Source: Pseudomonas sp. Root562 (GTDB lineage Bacteria; Pseudomonadota; Gammaproteobacteria; Pseudomonadales; Pseudomonadaceae). From it: DNA of 64,000 bases. The translations under genes and the position numbers were made by a program. Position 1 is the stretch's first letter. Each line of letters opens with the position of its first letter. The notes under the pieces were generated by a model, which ran no database searches, had not been told where the DNA came from, and was given only the letters and a program-made list of their open reading frames with translations. The stretch spans positions 162,126 through 226,125 of the forward strand of contig NZ_LMGK01000022.1 in assembly GCF_001427125.1 (NCBI RefSeq). Direction: 5' to 3'. Shown here in pieces: positions 53,174 through 62,065 of the stretch.

Positions 53174-54100
53174 ATGAATACTTCAACTGCCAAAGCTCAC
53201 ATGGAAATGCCCCAACCGGTACGCAAGAGCCGGTTGGTCAACCCCGGCTGGTTTCTCGTCAGCCCTTCGGTAGCGTTGCTGCTGTTATGGATGATCGTGC
53301 CGTTGGGAATGACCGTCTACTTCTCGACGATTCGTTATAACTTGCTCAATCCCGGCGAGAACGAGTTCATCGGGCTGGAAAACTTCACCTATTTCCTAAC
53401 CGATTCGGGGTTCCTGCCCGGTGCCAGCAACACTCTGTTGCTGGTGGGCAGTGTGCTGCTGATCAGCGTGGTGTTCGGCGTGTTGATCAGTGCACTGCTG
53501 GAGGCCAGCGAGTTTTTCGGTCGCGGCATCGTGCGGGTGTTGCTGATCTCACCGTTCTTCATCATGCCCACGGTTGGCGCGCTGATCTGGAAGAACCTGA
53601 TTTTCCATCCGGTGTCGGGGATCCTCGCCTACGTCTGGAAGCTGTTCGGCGCGCAACCGGTGGACTGGCTGGCGCACTACCCGCTGCTGTCGATCATTAT
53701 CATCGTCTCGTGGCAATGGCTGCCGTTCGCGATACTGATCCTGATGACCGCCATGCAGTCCCTCGATCAGGAACAAAAAGAAGCCGCGCGCCTGGACGGT
53801 GCCGGGCCACTGGCGATTTTCTGGCACCTGACCCTGCCGCACCTGGCGCGGCCGATTGCGGTGGTGGTGATGATCGAAACCATCTTTCTGCTCTCGGTGT
53901 TCGCCGAAATCTTCACCACCACCAACGGCGGCCCCGGCTACGCCTCGACCAACCTCGCCTACCTGATCTACAACCAGGCGCTGGTGCAGTTCGATGTCGG
54001 CATGGCCTCGGCCGGCGGCTTGATTGCCGTAGTGATCGCCAACATCGCGGCCATCGTGCTGGTGCGGATGATCGGCAAAAACCTGACTGACAAAGCCTGA
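53174..54100 (+). CDS. mtlF: MtlF, polyol ABC transporter permease
   Basis: A 308-residue inner-membrane permease with six helices and the EAA-like loop EQKEAARLDGAGPLAIFWHLTLP. ATG at 53174 is used; GTG nine bases upstream is an alternative. Partner of MtlG and MtlK; mtlG follows after 8 bases. Confidence 0.92.
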   Translation: MNTSTAKAHMEMPQPVRKSRLVNPGWFLVSPSVALLLLWMIVPLGMTVYFSTIRYNLLNPGENEFIGLENFTYFLTDSGFLPGASNTLLLVGSVLLISVVFGVLISALLEASEFFGRGIVRVLLISPFFIMPTVGALIWKNLIFHPVSGILAYVWKLFGAQPVDWLAHYPLLSIIIIVSWQWLPFAILILMTAMQSLDQEQKEAARLDGAGPLAIFWHLTLPHLARPIAVVVMIETIFLLSVFAEIFTTTNGGPGYASTNLAYLIYNQALVQFDVGMASAGGLIAVVIANIAAIVLVRMIGKNLTDKA

Positions 54101-54108
54101 GGCCTGCC

Positions 54109-54939
54109 ATGACCCTTCAACAATCGCGCCGTCTGCAAAGCCTGCTGCTCGGCACCCTGGCCTGGGCCATTGCGATCCTGATTTTCTTCCCGATCTTCTG
54201 GATGGTGCTGACCAGTTTCAAAACCGAAATCGACGCATTCGCCACGCCGCCGCAGTTCATCTTCGCACCGACCCTGGAGAACTATCTGCACATCAACGAG
54301 CGCAGCGATTACTTCAGTTTCGCCTGGAACTCGGTGGTGATTTCCTTCAGCGCCACGGCCCTGTGCCTGCTGATCGCGGTGCCGGCCGCTTACTCGATGG
54401 CGTTCTACGAAACCCAGCGCACCAAGGGCACGCTGCTGTGGATGCTCTCGACCAAAATGCTGCCGCCGGTGGGCGTGCTGATGCCGATCTACCTGCTGGC
54501 CAAGAGTTTCGGCCTGCTCGACACGCGCATCGCGCTGATCGTGATCTACACCCTGATCAACCTGCCGATCGTGGTCTGGATGATTTACACCTACTTCAAG
54601 GACATCCCCAAGGACATCCTCGAAGCCGCCCGCCTCGATGGCGCCACGCTGTGGCAGGAAATGGTCCGCGTGCTGCTGCCGATCGCCAAGGGTGGCCTGG
54701 CCTCCACGGTTTTGCTGTCGCTGATCCTGTGCTGGAACGAAGCCTTCTGGTCGCTGAACCTGACCTCATCGAAAGCGGCGCCGCTGACCGCCTTGATCGC
54801 TTCGTATTCCAGCCCCGAAGGGTTGTTCTGGGCCAAGTTGTCGGCGGTCTCGACCCTGGCCTGCGCGCCGATCCTGATCTTCGGCTGGATCAGCCAGAAG
54901 CAATTAGTGCGCGGCCTGTCGTTTGGCGCCGTGAAATAA
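54109..54939 (+). CDS. mtlG: MtlG, polyol ABC transporter permease
   Basis: A 276-residue permease with six helices and the EAA loop ILEAARLDGATLWQEMVRVLLP. Second membrane subunit of the mannitol transporter. Confidence 0.92.
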   Translation: MTLQQSRRLQSLLLGTLAWAIAILIFFPIFWMVLTSFKTEIDAFATPPQFIFAPTLENYLHINERSDYFSFAWNSVVISFSATALCLLIAVPAAYSMAFYETQRTKGTLLWMLSTKMLPPVGVLMPIYLLAKSFGLLDTRIALIVIYTLINLPIVVWMIYTYFKDIPKDILEAARLDGATLWQEMVRVLLPIAKGGLASTVLLSLILCWNEAFWSLNLTSSKAAPLTALIASYSSPEGLFWAKLSAVSTLACAPILIFGWISQKQLVRGLSFGAVK

Positions 54940-54953
54940 ACGGTTCGCCCCTT

Positions 54954-55019
54954 GTAGGAGCCAGGCTTGCCGGCGAAGGCGCCCGTCAAATTGCCTTCGC
55001 CGGCAAGCCTGGCTCCTAC
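54954..55019. repeat. REPIN between mtlG and mtlK
   Basis: Perfect 27-base arms (54954-54980 and 54993-55019; GTAGGAGCCAGGC ... GCCTGGCTCCTAC) with a 12-base centre, close to the mtlK ribosome-binding site. Confidence 0.85.
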
Positions 55020-55068
55020 GAAAAGCCGTCCGGTTTAAATGAATAAAAACATGCGGAGGCCCATCACC

Positions 55069-56172
55069 ATGGCCAACCTGAAAATCAAGAACCTGCAAAA
55101 AGGCTTTGAAGGCTTTTCCATCATCAAGGGCATTGACCTTGAAGTGAACGACAAGGAATTCGTGGTCTTCGTCGGCCCATCGGGCTGCGGTAAATCCACC
55201 CTGCTGCGGTTGATCGCCGGGCTGGAGGAAGTCAGCGGTGGCACCATCGAACTCGATGGCCGCGACATCACTGAAGTCAGTCCAGCCAAGCGAGACCTGG
55301 CGATGGTGTTCCAGACTTACGCTTTGTACCCGCACATGAGCGTGCGCAAAAACATGTCGTTCGCCCTTGATCTGGCCGGCGTGCCCAAGGCCGAAGTGGA
55401 AAAGAAAGTCGGCGAAGCGGCGCGCATCCTTGAACTGGGGCCGATGCTCGAGCGCAAGCCCAAGCAACTGTCCGGCGGGCAACGCCAGCGTGTGGCGATC
55501 GGCCGGGCCATTGTGCGCAACCCGAAAATCTTCCTGTTCGACGAACCACTGTCCAACCTCGACGCGGCGCTGCGGGTGCAGATGCGTCTGGAGTTGCTGC
55601 GCCTGCACAAAGACCTGCAAGCGACGATGATTTACGTGACCCACGACCAGGTCGAAGCCATGACCATGGCCGACAAAGTCGTCGTGCTCAATGGCGGCAA
55701 GATCGAGCAAGTCGGCTCGCCACTGGATCTGTATCACCAGCCGGCCAACCTGTTCGTCGCCGGTTTTCTCGGCACGCCGAAAATGGGCTTCCTCAAAGGT
55801 CGGATCACCCAGGTCAATGGCCAGGGCTGTGAAGTGCAACTGGACGCCGGCACCCGCATCAGCCTGGCGCTGAGCGGCGCCAAGCTGAGCGTCGGCGGTG
55901 CGGTGACGCTGGGCATTCGCCCCGAGCACCTGGAATTGGCCAAACCCGGCGATTGCACACTGCAAGTCACCGCCGATGTCAGCGAACGCCTGGGCAGCGA
56001 CACCTTCTGCCATGTTCGCACCGCTTCCGGCGAAGCCCTCACCATGCGTGTACGCGGCGACCTCGCCAGCCGTTATGGCGAAACCCTGAGCCTGCATCTG
56101 GATGCCGAACACTGCCATTTATTCGATGCCGACGGCGTGGCGCTGACCCGTCCTTTGCGCGTTGCTGCCTGA
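55069..56172 (+). CDS. mtlK: MtlK, ATPase of the polyol ABC transporter
   Basis: A 367-residue MalK/UgpC-type ATPase. Walker A GPSGCGKST, Q-loop FQTYALYPHM, signature LSGGQRQRV, Walker B FLFDEPLSNLD, His switch VTHDQ, and a C-terminal TOBE domain. Start 55069 has GGAGG 9 bases upstream; an earlier ATG (55039) would add ten residues without support. Confidence 0.94.
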   Translation: MANLKIKNLQKGFEGFSIIKGIDLEVNDKEFVVFVGPSGCGKSTLLRLIAGLEEVSGGTIELDGRDITEVSPAKRDLAMVFQTYALYPHMSVRKNMSFALDLAGVPKAEVEKKVGEAARILELGPMLERKPKQLSGGQRQRVAIGRAIVRNPKIFLFDEPLSNLDAALRVQMRLELLRLHKDLQATMIYVTHDQVEAMTMADKVVVLNGGKIEQVGSPLDLYHQPANLFVAGFLGTPKMGFLKGRITQVNGQGCEVQLDAGTRISLALSGAKLSVGGAVTLGIRPEHLELAKPGDCTLQVTADVSERLGSDTFCHVRTASGEALTMRVRGDLASRYGETLSLHLDAEHCHLFDADGVALTRPLRVAA

Positions 56173-56188
56173 TTTGCGAGAGTGTGTG

Positions 56189-57661
56189 ATGAAACTGAAT
56201 AAACAGAACCTCAACCGCCTCGCCCCCGAAGTGGCACTGCCCGCCTACGCCCTGAGCGACACGCGCCAAGGTATCGCCCACATCGGCGTCGGCGGTTTCC
56301 ATCGCGCCCATCAGGCGTACTACACCGACGCGCTGATGAACACTGGCGAGGGCCTGGACTGGGCGATCTGCGGCGTCGGCCTGCGTGCCGAAGACCGCCG
56401 CGCCCGCGACGATCTCAAGCAACAGGATTGCCTGTTCACCCTGTTTGAGCTGGGTGATACCTATGACACCGAAGTCCGGGTAATCGGCGCCATTCGCGAC
56501 ATGCTGCTGGCAGAGGACGGTGCGCAAACGCTGATCGACAAACTCGCCGACCCGCAGATTCGCATCGTCTCGCTGACCATCACCGAGGGCGGTTATTGCA
56601 TCGATGACAGCAACGGCGAGTTCATGGCGCACCTGCCGCAGATCCAGCACGACCTCGCCAACCCGGACTCACCCAAAACCGTGTTCGGTTTTCTTTGCGC
56701 GGCACTGGCCAAGCGCCGGGCCGCAGGTATACCCGCGTTTACCTTGATGTCCTGCGATAACCTGCCGCACAACGGCGCGGTCACTCGCAAAGCACTGCTG
56801 GCATTCGCCGCGCTGCGGGACGCCGAGTTGCGCAACTGGATCGAGCGCAACGTGACGTTCCCCAACGCCATGGTCGACCGCATCACGCCGATGACCAGTA
56901 CTGAGCATCGCCTGCTGCTGGCGGACAAACATGGCGTCGATGACGCCTGGCCGGTGGTCTGCGAACCCTTTGTGCAATGGGTGCTGGAAGACAAGTTCGT
57001 CAATGGCCGGCCGGCCTGGGAAAAGGTCGGCGTGCAGTTCACCGACGATGTCACGCCCTATGAAGAGATGAAGATCAAACTGCTCAATGGCAGTCATCTG
57101 GCCCTGACCTATCTAGGGTTCTTGAAGGGCTATCGCTTCGTTCACGAAACCATGAACGACCCGCTGTTCGTGCGCTACATGCGTGCCTACATGGACCTCG
57201 ACGTCACGCCGCAACTGGCGCCAGTGCCAGGCATTGACCTGACCGATTACAAGAACACGCTGGTCGAACGCTTCTCCAATCAGGCCATTGCCGATCAACT
57301 GGAACGTGTGTGCTCGGACGGGTCGTCGAAGTTTCCCAAGTTCACCATTCCGACCATCAACCGCTTGATCGCCGATGGCCGCGAGACCAAGCGTGCGGCG
57401 CTGGTGGTGGCCGCATGGGCCTTGTACTTGAAAGGCGTGGATGAAAATGGCGATACCTACTCGATACCGGATCCACGGGCGGCGTTCTGTCAGGCGTTGG
57501 TGGCCGACGACGTATTGATCACCCAGCGCTTGCTGGAGGTTGAGGAGATTTTCGGCACCGCGATCCCTCGCTCGGCAGAGTTTGTCGCGGCGTTTGAGTG
57601 GTGTTGCAACAGTTTGCGCGAGGTGGGTGTGACGCGCACGCTTGAGCGGGTTCTGGTGTAA
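56189..57661 (+). CDS. mtlD: MtlD, mannitol 2-dehydrogenase
   Basis: A 490-residue long-chain polyol dehydrogenase, oxidising mannitol to fructose and arabitol to xylulose with NAD+. N-terminal Rossmann region GIAHIGVGGFHRAHQAYY; catalytic Lys/Asn/His region MKIKLLNGSHLALTYLGFLKG. Length fits the P. fluorescens enzyme. Confidence 0.95.
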   Translation: MKLNKQNLNRLAPEVALPAYALSDTRQGIAHIGVGGFHRAHQAYYTDALMNTGEGLDWAICGVGLRAEDRRARDDLKQQDCLFTLFELGDTYDTEVRVIGAIRDMLLAEDGAQTLIDKLADPQIRIVSLTITEGGYCIDDSNGEFMAHLPQIQHDLANPDSPKTVFGFLCAALAKRRAAGIPAFTLMSCDNLPHNGAVTRKALLAFAALRDAELRNWIERNVTFPNAMVDRITPMTSTEHRLLLADKHGVDDAWPVVCEPFVQWVLEDKFVNGRPAWEKVGVQFTDDVTPYEEMKIKLLNGSHLALTYLGFLKGYRFVHETMNDPLFVRYMRAYMDLDVTPQLAPVPGIDLTDYKNTLVERFSNQAIADQLERVCSDGSSKFPKFTIPTINRLIADGRETKRAALVVAAWALYLKGVDENGDTYSIPDPRAAFCQALVADDVLITQRLLEVEEIFGTAIPRSAEFVAAFEWCCNSLREVGVTRTLERVLV

Positions 57662-57685
57662 GCATGCGGTGAATCTGCTGCCGTC

Positions 57686-57724
57686 ATCGCGGGCAAGTCG
57701 AATCGTCGCACCGCCGCTCCCACA
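57686..57724. repeat. Degenerate REP after mtlD
   Basis: ATCGCGGGCAAGTCGAATC followed by CCGCTCCCACA resembles a decayed REP half, just before a second palindromic element. Confidence 0.4.
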
Positions 57725-57733
57725 GTGATTTCT

Positions 57734-57845
57734 GATCGTTCCCACGCTCTGCGTGGGAATGCAGCCCGGGACGCTCTGCGTCCCCATCCAGAAGCAGACG
57801 CGGAGCGTCCATTGAGGCGTTCCCACGCAGAGCATGGGAACGATC
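57734..57845. repeat. Large palindromic element between mtlD and mtlY
   Basis: Terminal arms of 26 bases with one mismatch (57734-57759 and 57820-57845; GATCGTTCCCACGC ... CATGGGAACGATC), with inner palindromes such as GGACGCTCTGCGTCC. It is unlike the other REPINs here, so a different family. It ends 22 bases before mtlY. Confidence 0.8.
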
Positions 57846-57866
57846 TTCATACACCAAGGACCCACC

Positions 57867-59363
57867 ATGGCAGACCAACAATTATTCCTCGGCATCGACT
57901 GCGGCACCCAAGGCACCAAAGCCATTATCCTCGATGCGGTCAGTGGTGCCGTGATTGGCCAGGGCGCCGCTGCCCACACCATGATCAGCGGCGCCAACGG
58001 CCGTCGCGAGCAGGACCCCGCTCAGTGGCTGGATGCTTTCGCCAGCGCCACTCGCCACGCATTGCTGGCGGCCGGTGTCGATGGCCAATCGATCCTCGGC
58101 ATCGGTGTGTCCGGACAACAACACGGCCTCGTCCTGCTCGATGATCAGGGCCAGGTCCTGCGCCCCGCCAAACTCTGGTGCGACACCGAAACCAGCGCCG
58201 AGAACGATCGCCTTCTCGAACGCCTGGGCGGTGAAAAAGGTTCGCTGGAGCGCCTTGGCGTGGTCATCGCACCGGGTTACACAGTCTCTAAGCTGCTATG
58301 GACCAAAGAACAGCATCCGGCGGTATTTGCCCGAATCGCCCGCATTCTGTTGCCCCATGATTACCTGAATTTCTGGCTCGCCGGCCGCAGTTGCAGCGAG
58401 TACGGCGATGCTTCCGGCACGGGCTATTTCAACGTGCGCACTCGCCAGTGGGATTTACAATTGCTGCGCGACATCGATCCAAGCGGGCGCCTGCAAGCGG
58501 CATTGCCGGAGTTGATCGACGCGCACGCAGCGGTCGGTACGGTCCTGCCGGCGATCGCTGGACGATTGGGTATCAATCCGCAAGCCCTTGTTTCCAGCGG
58601 CGGTGGCGACAACATGATGGGCGCCATCGGCACCGGCAATATTCGGCCAGGCGCCATCACCATGAGTCTCGGCTCATCCGGCACGGTGTACGCCTATGCC
58701 GATCAACCGATCGTCAGCCCGGACGCTGGAGTCGCCACATTCTGTTCTTCGAGCGGTGGCTGGTTGCCCTTGATTTGCACCATGAACCTGACCAATGCCA
58801 CCGGGGTGTTCCGTGAGTTATTCGAGCTGGATATCGATCGCTTCAATGCACTCGCGGCCCAGGCACCGATCGGTGCCGAAGGCGTTTGTGTGCTGCCGTT
58901 TTTCAATGGTGAACGCGTACCCGCCCTACCCCACGCCACCGGCAGCGTGCGCGGCTTGACCATGACCAACCTGACCCAGGCCAATCTGTGCCGTGCAGTG
59001 GTTGAAGGCACGACCTTCGGATTGCGTTTCGGTGTGGACCTGCTGCGCCAAAATGGCTTACAAAGCCGCAGCATTTGCCTGATCGGCGGCGGCTCGAAAA
59101 GTACGGTATGGCGCCAGGTAGTCGCGGACATCATGAACACTGCGGTGGTCTGCACTGAACAAAGCGAAGCCGCGGCCCTTGGGGCGGCGATTCAGGCAGC
59201 CTGGTGCAAGTCCCGGGAAAGCGGCCGAGAAGAGAGCCTGGCGGATCTGTGCGAGCGCTGCGTGAAGCTCGACCCGGCGAGTGAAACCTTGCCCATTGCA
59301 CAAAACGTCGTGGCTTCGCAGCAAGCCTACGAACGCTATCAACAGCATGTCGCAACCCTTTGA
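57867..59363 (+). CDS. mtlY: MtlY, xylulokinase
   Basis: A 498-residue FGGY-family kinase phosphorylating D-xylulose, the product of arabitol oxidation. GIDCGTQGTKAIILD (phosphate 1), GVSGQQHGLVLLD, WCDTET, SLGSSGTVYAY and LIGGGSKSTVWRQVVADI. Start 57867 has AAGGA 6 bases upstream. Confidence 0.94.
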   Translation: MADQQLFLGIDCGTQGTKAIILDAVSGAVIGQGAAAHTMISGANGRREQDPAQWLDAFASATRHALLAAGVDGQSILGIGVSGQQHGLVLLDDQGQVLRPAKLWCDTETSAENDRLLERLGGEKGSLERLGVVIAPGYTVSKLLWTKEQHPAVFARIARILLPHDYLNFWLAGRSCSEYGDASGTGYFNVRTRQWDLQLLRDIDPSGRLQAALPELIDAHAAVGTVLPAIAGRLGINPQALVSSGGGDNMMGAIGTGNIRPGAITMSLGSSGTVYAYADQPIVSPDAGVATFCSSSGGWLPLICTMNLTNATGVFRELFELDIDRFNALAAQAPIGAEGVCVLPFFNGERVPALPHATGSVRGLTMTNLTQANLCRAVVEGTTFGLRFGVDLLRQNGLQSRSICLIGGGSKSTVWRQVVADIMNTAVVCTEQSEAAALGAAIQAAWCKSRESGREESLADLCERCVKLDPASETLPIAQNVVASQQAYERYQQHVATL

Positions 59364-59376
59364 AGAGTGAGCAATT

Positions 59377-60315
59377 ATGTATCTGGTGTGTGGCGAAGCG
59401 CTGTTTGATTTTTTCAGTGAAAACGATGCCAGTGGCCTGGCTTCAAAAGTGAATTTCAAGGCGATTGCCGGCGGTTCGCCGTTCAATGTTGCGGTGGGTT
59501 TGCGCCGATTGGGTGTGAACGTGGCGCTGTTTGCCGGGTTGTCCACCGATTACCTTGGCCGACGACTGTTGCAAGTGCTGCAGGACGAAGGGGTACAAAC
59601 CGGCTATCTACGGGATTTCGCCGCCCCTACCACGCTGGCGATGGTTGCGGTGGGTGCTGATGGTTCGCCACATTACAGCTTCCGTGGCGAAGGTTGTGCC
59701 GATCGGCAATTGAAAGTTGAGCATCTGCCGGAACTTGGGCCTGACGTACGCGGCTTGCACATCGGCTCGTTTTCGCTGGTGGTGCAACCGATTGCCGACA
59801 CGCTGCTGGCGTTGGTGCGACGGGAAAGCGGTAAACGCCTGATCAGCCTCGATCCGAACGTGCGCCTCAACCCCGAGCCAAATATCGAGTTGTGGCGTTC
59901 GCGCGTGGCCACGCTGGTCGAACATGCCGACCTGATCAAGGTCAGCGATGAGGATTTGCGCCTGTTGTATCCCGAACAGGACCCTGCGCGGGTCATCGAG
60001 GGCTGGTTGCAGCACCGTTGCCAGTTGGTGTTCCTGACGCGCGGTGGCGAAGGCGCGACGGTGTTCAGCCGGGTCCATGGTTCGTGGTCGGTGCCGGCCT
60101 GCGCGGTCAAAATCGCAGATACCGTGGGCGCTGGCGATACTTTTCAGGCGGCGTTGATTGCCTGGTTGACTGAGCAACAACTGGATTCAATCGAGGGATT
60201 GCGTGAGCTCAGCCGCGAGCAGATCGAAGCGATGATGCGGTTTGCGGTTCAGGCAGCGGCACTGACTTGCGGCAAAACCGGGCCGGACCTGCCCTATCGA
60301 AAACAACTGGCATAA
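59377..60315 (+). CDS. mtlZ: MtlZ, fructokinase
   Basis: A 312-residue PfkB/ribokinase-type kinase phosphorylating fructose from mannitol. AGGSPFNVAVGLRRLG, substrate-side motifs, and the catalytic DTVGAGDTFQAALIAW with Asp. Starts 13 bases after mtlY; last gene of the operon. Confidence 0.94.
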   Translation: MYLVCGEALFDFFSENDASGLASKVNFKAIAGGSPFNVAVGLRRLGVNVALFAGLSTDYLGRRLLQVLQDEGVQTGYLRDFAAPTTLAMVAVGADGSPHYSFRGEGCADRQLKVEHLPELGPDVRGLHIGSFSLVVQPIADTLLALVRRESGKRLISLDPNVRLNPEPNIELWRSRVATLVEHADLIKVSDEDLRLLYPEQDPARVIEGWLQHRCQLVFLTRGGEGATVFSRVHGSWSVPACAVKIADTVGAGDTFQAALIAWLTEQQLDSIEGLRELSREQIEAMMRFAVQAAALTCGKTGPDLPYRKQLA

Positions 60316-60506
60316 CGCACCTGATGGTGTGGTCGTCCGCCGAACGGTAGTGGCAAAGCGACAGGTGGCGTTCAGGAGAATTAACCAATGCTTAATCGTG
60401 CAGTCCAACACTTACTGGACCGCACGCCCTCAGAGTTCTCTGACGCCCAGTGCGGCAGGTTCGACGATCCGTCGAGCTGACTTCCGTCTGCACTGGAGAT
60501 TGCCCC

Positions 60507-60776
60507 ATGAACTCGCGCGTTTTGCTCGTTTCTTCAGCTCTTGTCTGTGCCAGCTTTTCAGGTTTTACCGTAGCGGACACCACCGTCGCCGACGCGATAC
60601 CCTCGTATCATTACGGAATGCCCCTGCACATTGGCAAAGTGATTGCCCTGACCGAACCCACGACGATGGATTGTGAAGTGATCACGGCAACGATGACGTA
60701 TATCGATAAGCAGTCGGGCAAACCCGCGGAACTCGCCTACCGAAAACTGTCGGACGCTTGCAGTTATCAAAACTGA
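60507..60776 (+). CDS. DUF2790 exported small protein
   Basis: An 89-residue precursor with signal peptide (LLVSSALVCASFSGFTVA) and the DUF2790 domain (YHYGMPLHIGKVIAL; GKPAELAYRKLSDAC), a Pseudomonas-restricted family of unknown function, with two conserved cysteines likely disulfide-bonded in the periplasm. GGAG lies 9 bases before the ATG. Confidence 0.85.
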   Translation: MNSRVLLVSSALVCASFSGFTVADTTVADAIPSYHYGMPLHIGKVIALTEPTTMDCEVITATMTYIDKQSGKPAELAYRKLSDACSYQN

Positions 60777-60811
60777 CTGATCGCACAAGTTGCATTTATG
60801 CGTTCGATCTG

Positions 60812-60848
60812 GCGCTGGGCCTGGTATTTTGATCCAGGCCCGCAGCGC
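60812..60848. terminator. Hairpin between convergent small genes
   Basis: GCGCTGGGCCTGG (60812-60824) pairs with CCAGGCCC and AGCGC (60834-60848) with a 2-base bulge. No T-run; may terminate in both directions. Confidence 0.5.
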
Positions 60849-60869
60849 ACGGCAGATTCAAACGTTGGG

Positions 60870-61142
60870 CTACAGCGCTTTGCCCAGCACCTCATGGTGC
60901 TCGTTTTCCCCGTGATGGTGGTAAAGGTCTGAGCGCAGCCCCGCAATCAACTCATGGATTTCCCTGCAGCTGTTCAGATGCTGGGCATCGATATCCGTTC
61001 TCAATAGATCGAGGGTATCAGTGCCATCCTCCGCGAAGACCTTGACGGTCATCTTGAGGTCCGGAGAGAGCGAGCATTGGCAGCGTTTCGGCAGGAAACT
61101 GCTTTCAATGATGTTGCGAAGTTCCAAGGCAGAAAGAAACAT
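60870..61142 (-). CDS. DUF1652 domain protein
   Basis: A 90-residue protein with the DUF1652 pattern LELRNIIESSFLPKRCQCSL, MTVKVF and REIHELIAGLRSDL. Function unknown. GGAGAGGG lies just upstream of the ATG. Confidence 0.88.
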   Translation of the reverse strand: MFLSALELRNIIESSFLPKRCQCSLSPDLKMTVKVFAEDGTDTLDLLRTDIDAQHLNSCREIHELIAGLRSDLYHHHGENEHHEVLGKAL

Positions 61143-61305
61143 GGCGACCCTCTCCTTTGTGAGACTGCCAACGGTTATCGATGGCTGACTCGTGTGCGAT
61201 CCCGGTCAGCTTAAGAACATCTACAGCATAAAACATGCCTTGAATTCAGCTATGCAGCTCATCGGTAAATCAGAGGTTTAGGTTAACAACCTGTAACAAC
61301 CGTCA

Positions 61306-61348
61306 TGCAATTTGCACTGTCGGCCTCAGATAGCCCTGCAATTTGCAC
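61306..61348. promoter_or_regulatory. Two direct repeats upstream of eco
   Basis: TGCAATTTGCAC occurs at 61306-61317 and 61337-61348, 31 bases apart (about three helical turns), each nearly palindromic. They lie 86 to 128 bases before the ecotin start, so they could be an operator pair. Confidence 0.4.
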
Positions 61349-61433
61349 ACAGCGTGAGTTTGCATCGGGTGCCCGTGGAAGGGAGAATGCGCGCAGGCGA
61401 TCGTTCGCTTCTGTTTACCTGCAAGGAGGCACC

Positions 61434-61916
61434 ATGAGTCCTTTAATTGTTCGCACATCCATCGGCTTTATCGCGGCTGCACTGTCGGGCGTCATCCACG
61501 GGGCAACGCTGGAAAAAACCGCGCCATTTCCAAAAGCCGAGGACGGCTTCAGTCGCCAGGTCATTCACTTGGCACCGCAAACCCGGGAAGACGATTTCCA
61601 GGTCGAAATCCTCGCTGGCAAGACCCTTGCCGTCGACTGCAACCGCCAACGCCTGGGCGGCATGCTTGAGGAAAAAAACCTCGAAGGCTGGGGTTATCCG
61701 TTTTACCGACTGGAAAAAGTCATCGGCCCGATGAGCACCCTGATGGCCTGCCCGGACGGCAAGCGCAAACAGGATTTCGTGCCCGTGGTGGGTGACGGTT
61801 TCATGCTGCGCTACAACAGCAAACTGCCGATCGTGCTCTATGTACCTGAGGATGTAGAGGTACGTTACAGGATCTGGTCGGCGTCGACTAAAGTCGAAAA
61901 AGCCGTTGCCGAATAA
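61434..61916 (+). CDS. eco: Ecotin-family serine protease inhibitor
   Basis: A 160-residue precursor with a signal peptide (SIGFIAAALSGVIHGA) and the ecotin fold. The reactive loop is in GPMSTLMACPDG; E. coli ecotin has STMMACPDG with P1 Met. Periplasmic dimeric inhibitor of trypsin-like proteases, including host elastases. AAGGAGG lies 4 bases before ATG 61434; an upstream in-frame ATG adds 43 residues without a signal peptide and is rejected. Confidence 0.92.
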   Translation: MSPLIVRTSIGFIAAALSGVIHGATLEKTAPFPKAEDGFSRQVIHLAPQTREDDFQVEILAGKTLAVDCNRQRLGGMLEEKNLEGWGYPFYRLEKVIGPMSTLMACPDGKRKQDFVPVVGDGFMLRYNSKLPIVLYVPEDVEVRYRIWSASTKVEKAVAE

Positions 61917-62015
61917 TCCTTGCACATCATGCCAACGCGTCGCCAAACGCGGCGCGCTCGACCGCATGGATGCGGCTCAACAGCTCTGATCCGGACATTT
62001 TGGCGATTTGGAAGC

Positions 62016-62046
62016 GGCTATCGCGAGCAGGCTCGCGCCCACAGGC
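62016..62046. repeat. Single REP sequence
   Basis: GGCTATCGCGAGCAGGCTCG followed by CGCCCACA, one REP half without a visible inverted partner, between eco and the CorA-like gene. Confidence 0.6.
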
Positions 62047-62065
62047 CTGGTGAACATCACCCGAT

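Noticed and set aside
51700..53193. Long minus-strand ORF (497 codons)
   Set aside because: Antisense to mtlE and spanning a REPIN; shadow frame.
54904..56118. Long minus-strand ORF (404 codons)
   Set aside because: Antisense to mtlK; no domain and spans a REPIN.
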